From: VXNE01 sp965248075
GTDB taxonomy: Bacteria; Pseudomonadota; Gammaproteobacteria; Pseudomonadales; Azotimanducaceae
Assembly: GCA_965248075.1 (NCBI GenBank)
Contig: CBDFIL010000001.1
Span: forward strand, 62,001 to 126,000
Direction of reading: 5' to 3'
Length of the DNA: 64,000 nt
The translations under genes and the position numbers were made by a program. Each line of letters starts with the position of its first letter. The first letter of the stretch is position 1. Shown here in pieces: positions 17,089 through 24,096 of this stretch. The notes under the pieces were generated by a model. That model was not told where the DNA came from, did not search any database, and was given only the letters and a program-made list of their open reading frames with translations.

Positions 17089-18094
17089 CGAGCAGCGCCT
17101 CGACGATCGGTCCCACGCCGAACCGCAGCGGGTCCGTGGCCGGCAGGACAAGCTCCTGCCGCAAGGTGTCGAGCGTACGGAGCGCCGCGCTCTCGGTGAG
17201 CGCGGCGGTATTCACCGCCACCCCGACGCAGCGAACATCCGGATTCGTCAACCGACCGAGCGCCACCGTCGCCTCGATCACGTCCGCCACGGTCGGCATG
17301 GGCGCGGCAACGTTGCGCATCGTTGCGCGGGTCGGTTCGTGACAGACCACGAACGCGTCCGGCTGCGCTCCGTGCAACAGACCAAGAGAGACGCCGGCGA
17401 ACGATGGATGAAAGATCGAGCCCTGGCCTTCCACCACGTCCCAGTGCTCTTCGGCAGCGGCCGGCGTCAGCACTTCCACCGCACCCGAGATGAAGTCCGC
17501 CGGCACCGCGTCGACGGCGACCCCTGCTCCCGCGATCAGGATGCCGGTCTGACCGGTCGCCCGAAAGTCCGCATCGAGGCCACGTTCGCGCAGCGACCGT
17601 TCGAGAGCCAGCGCCGTGTACTTCTTCCCGACCGCGCAATCCGTGCCGACGGTCAGGAGCCGTTTGCCCGACCGTCTGCGGCCCGAGCCGGTCGGAAAGC
17701 CCCGGGTCGGGCTGCGCACGTCGATCAGTCGCCGACCGTGCCGGCCGGCGGCGTCGCGCAGCACCTCGAACTCCGACAGCCGCGTGTGCAGGCCGCTCGC
17801 CACGTCCATCCCCCGCTCGACCGCCTCGACGAGTATCGGTAGCCAGGCTTCGGGCAGCACGCCACCGGGACCGACCACTCCGATGACCAGCGTCTTCGCG
17901 CCCCGCCGCGCGGCTTCGGCCACGGTCATGTCGGGCAGACCATGGTCCGCGCGGCAGTTCGGCAGGCGCAATTGCCCGAGACAACGTTCCGGACGCCAGT
18001 CGACGATCCCCTGCCCTGTCTTCGCCGCCAGGGCGTCCCTGGCATCGCCCGCGAAGATCAGGTACGGCGACTCGATGCGCAACAGGCCTTCCAT
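17081..18094 (-). CDS. dgcN: DUF1611 P-loop protein (DgcN-like)
   Basis: This 337-aa protein matches the DUF1611 family: an N-terminal domain (ADHGLPDMTVAEAARRGAK), then a nucleotide-binding part with VGTDCAVGKKYTALAL as P-loop-like motif, FRATGQTGILIAG, and DVVEGQGSIFHPSFAG. In marine Proteobacteria DgcN is described as the enzyme that N-acetylates D-glutamate before racemisation by DgcA. It overlaps the dgcA-like gene by 8 bases, so translation is coupled. The first gene of the unit, 9 bases upstream, is a dUTPase. Substrate assignment is by family and context. Confidence 0.8.
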   Translation of the reverse strand: MEGLLRIESPYLIFAGDARDALAAKTGQGIVDWRPERCLGQLRLPNCRADHGLPDMTVAEAARRGAKTLVIGVVGPGGVLPEAWLPILVEAVERGMDVASGLHTRLSEFEVLRDAAGRHGRRLIDVRSPTRGFPTGSGRRRSGKRLLTVGTDCAVGKKYTALALERSLRERGLDADFRATGQTGILIAGAGVAVDAVPADFISGAVEVLTPAAAEEHWDVVEGQGSIFHPSFAGVSLGLLHGAQPDAFVVCHEPTRATMRNVAAPMPTVADVIEATVALGRLTNPDVRCVGVAVNTAALTESAALRTLDTLRQELVLPATDPLRFGVGPIVEALLDG

Positions 18095-18102
18095 GGTGCC
18101 CG

Positions 18103-18726
18103 TCAGGTCAGGGCGGCGTAGCGCTCCTCGAGCGCGGCCTTGAGGTCGGCGGGATAGGACGGCAGCGCGGCGTCGAGGCGCGCCGCGATCTCCGAGAGAT
18201 GCTCATTGTCTTCGCGCCCGCCCCAGGTCTTCACGTAGGAACCGTCCCGGTAGCCGTGCGCCTGGCGGAACGAATTGAGCACGTTCTTGCCGATGTAGGC
18301 GTCGTGCAGTTCGTCCAGGGACATCGGCAGCGCGTTCATCACGCCGACGAAGGCATCGAGGTCGAACGCCCGGGCGCGCAAGGTAGCGAGCGCCAACGCT
18401 TCCACGGCGGCGCGCAGGTCAGCCGTGTCCGAAGGCGCAGTGAGCGCGGTCATGCGCTCCGCCAGACGCTCGTCCACCAACCCCGCCCGCAGCAGATCGG
18501 AGAGACCGAAATGCCAGATGTCGACGATTTCGAGGCGCACCTGGTCGAGGTTCACCTCCTGGTGCTTCCACCACTTCCATCCGAAGTGGTCGAGGAGTTC
18601 GGCGCACTCAATCCAGACCGCGCGGTAATACGCGTATCCCCGCGTGCGCCATTCCGGGTGGACTTCCCGGTTGTATCCGTCCTGCAGCGCCGCCATGTTG
18701 CGCAACTTCGGGAGGTAGTCGTTCAA
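18103..18726 (-). CDS. Dimeric (all-alpha, type 2) dUTP diphosphatase
   Basis: The product is about 207 aa from TTG at 18726 (an ATG at 18696 would remove 10 residues). Visible marks of the all-alpha NTP pyrophosphatase fold are AVWIECAELLDH (ExxE), WKWWKHQE, EIVDIWHFG (ExxD) and the C-terminal NVLNSFRQAHGYRDGSY followed by KTWGGREDNEHL. It hydrolyses dUTP to dUMP, keeping uracil out of DNA. It leads the operon toward DgcN/DgcA, an unexpected companion, and diverges from the acyl-CoA dehydrogenase gene across about 160 bases that should contain both promoters. Confidence 0.88.
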   Translation of the reverse strand: MNDYLPKLRNMAALQDGYNREVHPEWRTRGYAYYRAVWIECAELLDHFGWKWWKHQEVNLDQVRLEIVDIWHFGLSDLLRAGLVDERLAERMTALTAPSDTADLRAAVEALALATLRARAFDLDAFVGVMNALPMSLDELHDAYIGKNVLNSFRQAHGYRDGSYVKTWGGREDNEHLSEIAARLDAALPSYPADLKAALEERYAALT

Positions 18727-18887
18727 CGATCCTGCCCTCGACTTCGTCGCTCGGACCCGGCACGGCAAGACGGTTTCGACCCGGCGAGCCACGCCAGCGA
18801 GGCATCGCCGCGGGCCGACCCGGTGCGGCAGGACACCCCTGTGTTGCAGTAGACTCTCACGCCTTTGTTTCCGAGGGAAGGCAATCG

Positions 18888-20084
18888 ATGGACCTGTCCT
18901 ACGGCCCACAATACGAAGAGTTCCGGCAGGAAATCCGCGATTTCATCGCCGAACACCGCGACGCGGCGCCGCGCGGACAGGGCATGCGCTCCGAACCCGT
19001 ACGCAAGTGGCAGAAGCTCCTGATCCGGCATGGCTACACCGCACGCACCATCCCGGCCGAGTACGGCGGGCACGGCGGCGAGCCGGACATCCTGAAGGCT
19101 CGCATCATCGGCGAGGAGTTCGCTGCGGCCCAGGTGCCGTCGGGGCTCGGCGGCCAGGGCATTTCCATGCTGGTACCCACGCTGCTCGAACTCGGTACCG
19201 AGGAGCAGAAACGTACTTTCATACCCCAGACGCTGGCCGGCGAGATGATCTGGTGCCAGGGCTACTCGGAGCCCGGCGCCGGATCGGACCTCGCGAGCCT
19301 GCGTACCTCCGCGGTCCTCGACGGCGACGAGTGGGTCATCAACGGTTCCAAGATCTGGACCTCGACCGCCCACATGGCGGACTGGATCTTCTGCCTCGTG
19401 CGTACCGAACCCGACGCGCCCAAGCACCAGGGCATCAGCTTCCTCTTGTTCCGCATGGACACCCCGGGCATAGAGATCCGGCCCCTCATGGACATGACCA
19501 TGGTGAACAACTTCAACGAGGTCTTCTTCACCGACGTGCGCGTGCCGAAGGATCAGATCGTCGGCAAGCGCGGCGAGGGCTGGTACGTGGCGAACGCCAT
19601 CCTCGGCCACGAGCGCGACAGCCTCGGCGACCCCAACGCCGCGCTCATGCGCCTCAACCGTCTCATCGAGTTGATGAAGACGGAGACCGTGGACGGCCAG
19701 CGGGCCATCGACAACCCCACCTTCCGGGACCGGCTCATGAAGATGCAGGGACGTGTCACGGCCATGCGTTTCAACGACATGCGCATACTGAGCGCGCGCC
19801 TGAACCAGGCCGACGCCGGCCTCGCCCGCATGATCACCAAGCTGCAGGCGACAGAACTCCGCCACGAACTCGAGGGGCTCGCCATCGACATCATGGGCGA
19901 GTTCGGACTCATGTACGGCAAGAATCCCCAACTGCGCGACCAGGGCAGCTGGCAGACGCATTACATGTATTTCCTCGGCCTCATCATCGGCGGCGGCACG
20001 TCGCAGATCCAGAAGAACATCATCAGCGAACGCGGCCTCGGCATGCCCCGGGAGCCCAAGGCCGTGGTCCGGGCGGAGAACTGA
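18888..20084 (+). CDS. Acyl-CoA dehydrogenase, subunit 1 of a pair
   Basis: This 398-aa protein has a complete acyl-CoA dehydrogenase layout: GGHGGEPDILKARIIGEEF, the flavin-binding WCQGYSEPGAGSDLASL, VINGSKIWTSTAHMAD, and the C-terminal GGGTSQIQKNIISERGLG. It oxidises an acyl-CoA thioester to the enoyl-CoA with FAD. The next gene, 4 bases later, encodes a second, more divergent member, as in heteromeric dehydrogenases of steroid side-chain degradation. The substrate is not defined by the sequence. Confidence 0.9.
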   Translation: MDLSYGPQYEEFRQEIRDFIAEHRDAAPRGQGMRSEPVRKWQKLLIRHGYTARTIPAEYGGHGGEPDILKARIIGEEFAAAQVPSGLGGQGISMLVPTLLELGTEEQKRTFIPQTLAGEMIWCQGYSEPGAGSDLASLRTSAVLDGDEWVINGSKIWTSTAHMADWIFCLVRTEPDAPKHQGISFLLFRMDTPGIEIRPLMDMTMVNNFNEVFFTDVRVPKDQIVGKRGEGWYVANAILGHERDSLGDPNAALMRLNRLIELMKTETVDGQRAIDNPTFRDRLMKMQGRVTAMRFNDMRILSARLNQADAGLARMITKLQATELRHELEGLAIDIMGEFGLMYGKNPQLRDQGSWQTHYMYFLGLIIGGGTSQIQKNIISERGLGMPREPKAVVRAEN

Positions 20085-20088
20085 AGCC

Positions 20089-21174
20089 ATGGAATTCGGG
20101 CTTTCCGAAGAGCAGACCCTGTTGCGCGACAGCGTCGAACGCTTCCTCGACGACCACTCGGACCTCGACCGCGTGCGCAAGTACGCCGACGACCTCGACG
20201 ACCGGGGCGACGACCTCTGGGCCGGCCTGAGCGAGCTCGGCGTGCCGGCGCTGCTCGTCCCCGAAGCGCATGGCGGCGTGGGGCTCTCGGGCCTCGATGC
20301 GGCGGTGGTGGCCGAGTCCCTCGGTGGCCACGTTGCGCCGGCGCCCTTCCTTGCGAGCGGCGTGCTTGCCGTCACCGCGTTGCGGCTGGCCGGTGACGAC
20401 GCACAGCAGGCGGAGTACCTGCCGCGGATCGCCGACGGCAGTCTACGCATGGGCGCGGCCCTCTCCGAACTCTCCGGAGCGCGCGCGGACGCGGGCGTTC
20501 ATGCGTCGGACCCAGGCACGTTGGCCGGCAAGGCGCTCTTCGTTCTGGACCCGGACGCCGATGCGTTCCTGGTGGCCGACTGCGGCCGGCGTCTGCATAT
20601 CGTGGATCGCACGGCGGACGGCGTGCAGCTCGAGTTCCTGTCGAACGTCGACCGGACCCAACGGATCGCCGAACTGACGCTCGACAACGCGGCGGCGGAA
20701 ACGCTGTCCGGCAGCACCGACCCGGATTTGTGTCTGCAGGTCATCGATACCGGGCGGGTCATGCTCGCCGCAGACACGCTCGGTGCGGCGCAGGAGATGC
20801 TCGACCAGTCGGTTGCGTATGCGAAGCAACGCGAACAGTTCAACCGCGTCATCGCTTCGTTCCAGGCGGTCAAGCACATGTGCGCGGAGATGGCGGCGGA
20901 GATCGAACCCGCCCGGGCGCTGGTATGGTACGCCGCCCATGCACTCGACGAGTCCCCCGAGGAAGCGCGGCTGACCGCCTGCCACGCCAAGGCGCACCTG
21001 GCCGAGGTGGGACAGTTCGTATCGAGGACCGCGACGATCGTGCATGGCGGCATGGGCTTCACCGACCTGCTCGGCCTGCACTACTGGTTCAAGCGCATCG
21101 GCTTCAACCGACAGATCCTGGGCGGACCCGAGCGCGTCCGCGAGGAAGCGGCACAGGCACAGGGCCTAGCCTAG
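20089..21174 (+). CDS. Acyl-CoA dehydrogenase-like protein, subunit 2 of a pair
   Basis: This 361-aa protein follows its partner by 4 bases. The fold is recognisable (SEEQTLLRDSVERFLDDH, GGVGLSGLDAAVVAESLGG, AVAYAKQREQFNRVIASFQA with S in some positions, VHGGMGFTDLLGLHYWFKR). The usual GGTxEIxR C-terminal motif is replaced by FNRQILGG, and the flavin-binding Trp/Ser region is degenerate. This suggests a non-catalytic or half-site partner in an alpha2beta2 enzyme. Its TAG stop is part of the CTAG that borders the adjacent MITE, so the insertion lies immediately after the gene. Confidence 0.85.
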   Translation: MEFGLSEEQTLLRDSVERFLDDHSDLDRVRKYADDLDDRGDDLWAGLSELGVPALLVPEAHGGVGLSGLDAAVVAESLGGHVAPAPFLASGVLAVTALRLAGDDAQQAEYLPRIADGSLRMGAALSELSGARADAGVHASDPGTLAGKALFVLDPDADAFLVADCGRRLHIVDRTADGVQLEFLSNVDRTQRIAELTLDNAAAETLSGSTDPDLCLQVIDTGRVMLAADTLGAAQEMLDQSVAYAKQREQFNRVIASFQAVKHMCAEMAAEIEPARALVWYAAHALDESPEEARLTACHAKAHLAEVGQFVSRTATIVHGGMGFTDLLGLHYWFKRIGFNRQILGGPERVREEAAQAQGLA

Positions 21175-21427
21175 CCCGCATTTCTCACCAGGGGCCGTGA
21201 TGATCGCGGAGGATTTTGGTCCTGTGCGCACGACGCTTGCGTCGCGCTCGCCGACCGAAAGCATAGCGGGGACTACGGTTGAGGGAGCACGTGCGCGCAC
21301 GGGGCCAAAAGACCCGCGAGGGCGCGGCCAGCGCAGTCCGCAATCGGCACGATCATCGACATCGGGGCAAACTTCTTGAAACCCATGAGCTTTTTGACAC
21401 CGACAAGCGGCCTGGTGAGAAATGCGG
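21175..21427. mobile_element. 253-bp MITE with IS1380-type termini
   Basis: It begins CCCGCATTTCTCACCAGG and ends CCTGGTGAGAAATGCGGG, the same terminal repeats as the two IS1380-family copies, and is flanked by CTAG at 21171-21174 and 21428-21431. The interior has no transposase reading frame and does not resemble the full IS beyond the ends. It should be movable in trans by the IS1380 transposase encoded elsewhere in the window. Confidence 0.88.
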
Positions 21428-21430
21428 GCT

Positions 21431-21625
21431 AGTGTCGTGTCCCGCAAGCTCGTGGGACACGACACCAGCAGGCCAGCGGACGGTTCGTCCTGCACCCCGC
21501 CTGGACGGCGCACCAGCATTGGTTCCACGGGAGTTTCGCGCCAGCGAACTCCCACCCGTCCGCCAGGACGGGCCGCGACCGAGGGTCGCGCTCGTCCCCG
21601 CGGGCGTCCTGGCCCGATAGCCGTT
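21431..21625. repeat. Hairpin cluster between MITE and lon
   Basis: A perfect 12-bp stem GTGTCGTGTCCC / GGGACACGACAC (21431-21464, 10-base loop) touches the MITE's target duplication. It is followed by GGGAGTT…AACTCCC, GTCC…GGACGG / CCGTCC…GGAC and GCGACC-GAG-GGTCGC. There is no U-tract, so a simple terminator is not certain; the region may be another small mobile element or the lon leader. Confidence 0.5.
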
Positions 21626-21672
21626 GAAATCCGGACAGTGTGCACCCAAATTACCCATGGAGTGACTGTTTG

Positions 21673-24006
21673 GTGACGACGTTGAATGAACTGCCTATCC
21701 TACCGTTGCGCGATACGCTGGTCTTTCCGGAATTGTTCGTCTCCATCAAGGTGGGGCGCCGCGGCTCGCTGGCGGCGCTGAAGGCCGCCGTCGAGGCGGA
21801 TCGCCTCCTGATCACGGTCCTGCAACGCAAGCCCGAAACGGACGAGCCCGACCTCGACGACCTCCACGGCATCGGTACGGTGTGCAAGGTCACGCGTGTC
21901 GAGCAGAGCGAGGGCGGAGCGGTTGTGGTGGTTCAGGGCGTCAGTCGCGTGCGTCTCGGCGAACTCGTGCCGAACGACGAATACCTTGCGGTGGCCTACG
22001 AGGAACTTCCCGCCCTGTCCACCGATGTCGGCGAGCCCGAACAAGCGCGCGTCGACGCCCTGCTGTCCGAGACCCTCGAAGTGGCACGGCGCATCGCCAA
22101 CCTCATCGACAACGAGAACGGCGACCAGATATTCGCGCAGTTCATGGGTGCGAACGACAACGCCATCACCCAGATGTACCGCATCGCGAGCTTCGCGCAG
22201 CAGAGCATCGAACTCGAAGCCCAGCAGCAGATCCTGTCGATCGAGTCGACGCGCGAACTCCTCGAAATGATGCTCGGGAAGCTGTCCCACCAGGCTTCGG
22301 TGATGCAGCTGCGCCAGGAGATTGCGTCGCAGACGCGTGACGACATCGACAAGCAGCAGCGCGAACAGCTGTTGCGCCAGCAGAAACGCGCCATCGAGCA
22401 GGCACTCGGCGAGGAAGACGGCGACGAGGATCTCGCCGAGATCAAGGACCAGTTGCGGCAGGCGAACCTGCCCGAAGCCGCGCAGAAGGAGGTCGAACGC
22501 GAACTCAAGCGCCTCGGACGCATGTCCCCGAACGCTGCGGACTACCAGGTGGCGCGCAGCTACATCGAGCTTGTCGCGGAACTGCCCTGGAACATCGTTA
22601 CCGAGGACACGTTGGACCTCGGCCACGCGCAGAAGGTGCTCGACGAGGACCATTACGGGCTCGACGACATCAAGGAACGTATCCTGGAGTCCCTCGCCGT
22701 CCTGCAACTCAACCCGGAAGCCAAGGCGTCGATCCTGGGCTTCGTCGGCCCGCCCGGCGTCGGCAAGACCTCCCTCGGGCAATCCATCGCCCGGGCGATG
22801 GGCCGCAAGTTCGAACGCATGAGCCTCGGCGGACTGCACGACGAGGCCGAGCTTCGGGGACACCGCCGCACCTACATCGGCGCGATGCCCGGGCGCATCC
22901 TGCAGGCCGTCCGGCGCGCCGGCGTGCGCAATCCCGTACTGATGCTCGACGAGATCGACAAGCTCGGGCGCGACTTCCGCGGGGACCCGGCCGCCGCGCT
23001 CATGGAGATTCTCGATCCGGCCCAGAACCGGGAGTTCCGCGACAACTACCTCAATCTCCCGTTCGACCTGTCGAAAGCGCTGTTCATCACCACGGCGAAC
23101 ACGCTGGAAGGCATCCCGAGGCCGCTGCTCGATCGAATGGAGGTGCTGGAGTTGACTGGCTACAGCGACCTCGAAAAGACCGAGATCGCCCGGCGCTACC
23201 TCATCCCGCGGCAACAGGAGAACGCCGGTCTCAAGGAAGAGAGCTTTACCTTCGACGACGGCGCGCTGCGCAAGATCATCCGCCGCTACACCCGGGAAGC
23301 CGGAGTGCGCGAACTCGAGCGCAGCCTCGGCCGCATCGCGCGCAAGCGCGCGCGCCAGAGCCTGCAGGATGATGCCTCCGCATTGGGCATCGAGGCCGGC
23401 GAACTGCGCGACCTGCTCGGACCGGAGAAGTTCAAGTCCGACAAGGGACGGGAAAACCTGGCCGCCGGCGTCGCACCCGGGCTCGCCTGGACCGAGTCCG
23501 GCGGCGACGTGCTGTACGTGGAGGCAGCGCTGACCCACAAGGACGAGAAGGTGACCATCACGGGGCATCTCGGACAGGTCATGCAGGAGTCCGTGAAGGC
23601 CGCCCGCTCCTACATCTGGTCCGCCGCGGAGGACCTGCACATCGACCGCAAGCAGATCGAGGAGTGCGGCGTGCATGTGCACGTGCCTGCCGGAGCGGTA
23701 CCCAAGGACGGACCCTCCGCCGGTATTACCATGGCCACGGCCCTCGCCTCCGCATACAGCAGGAAGCACGTGCGCGACGACATCGCCATGACCGGAGAGT
23801 TGACCCTCACCGGGCTCGTTCTGCCGGTCGGCGGCGTACGCGAGAAGATTCTCGCCGCCCACCGCACCGGGTTCCGCCACGTCATCCTGCCGCGCGAGAA
23901 TGAGTCGGAACTCGACAAGCTGCCGGAACCGGTGCGCAACGAGATGGAGATCACGCTCGTGGATCGCCTCGAGGATGTCATGCGGGTGGCGATTCCGGAC
24001 TTGTAG
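21673..24006 (+). CDS. lon: ATP-dependent Lon protease
   Basis: The start is placed at GTG 21673, 10 bases after GGAG, so that the protein begins VTTLNELPILPLRD as in Lon homologues; an in-frame GTG at 21640 is possible. The product is 777 aa. The N-terminal substrate-binding domain (PLRDTLVFPELFVSIKVGR) is followed by the AAA+ module (Walker A GPPGVGKTS at about residue 360, LMLDEIDKLG) and the protease domain with catalytic Ser in KDGPSAGITM and Lys in GGVREKILAAHR. It degrades misfolded and regulatory proteins in the cytoplasm. No heat-shock promoter could be assigned with confidence. Confidence 0.95.
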   Translation: MTTLNELPILPLRDTLVFPELFVSIKVGRRGSLAALKAAVEADRLLITVLQRKPETDEPDLDDLHGIGTVCKVTRVEQSEGGAVVVVQGVSRVRLGELVPNDEYLAVAYEELPALSTDVGEPEQARVDALLSETLEVARRIANLIDNENGDQIFAQFMGANDNAITQMYRIASFAQQSIELEAQQQILSIESTRELLEMMLGKLSHQASVMQLRQEIASQTRDDIDKQQREQLLRQQKRAIEQALGEEDGDEDLAEIKDQLRQANLPEAAQKEVERELKRLGRMSPNAADYQVARSYIELVAELPWNIVTEDTLDLGHAQKVLDEDHYGLDDIKERILESLAVLQLNPEAKASILGFVGPPGVGKTSLGQSIARAMGRKFERMSLGGLHDEAELRGHRRTYIGAMPGRILQAVRRAGVRNPVLMLDEIDKLGRDFRGDPAAALMEILDPAQNREFRDNYLNLPFDLSKALFITTANTLEGIPRPLLDRMEVLELTGYSDLEKTEIARRYLIPRQQENAGLKEESFTFDDGALRKIIRRYTREAGVRELERSLGRIARKRARQSLQDDASALGIEAGELRDLLGPEKFKSDKGRENLAAGVAPGLAWTESGGDVLYVEAALTHKDEKVTITGHLGQVMQESVKAARSYIWSAAEDLHIDRKQIEECGVHVHVPAGAVPKDGPSAGITMATALASAYSRKHVRDDIAMTGELTLTGLVLPVGGVREKILAAHRTGFRHVILPRENESELDKLPEPVRNEMEITLVDRLEDVMRVAIPDL

Positions 24007-24096
24007 CGCGCCTCGGGCGGCACTGGCCCGTCCAGCTACCCGGTACGCAGGGCCATTCCCTCGGTTTCCACCGACCCGGCTACCCTGAGACCACGC

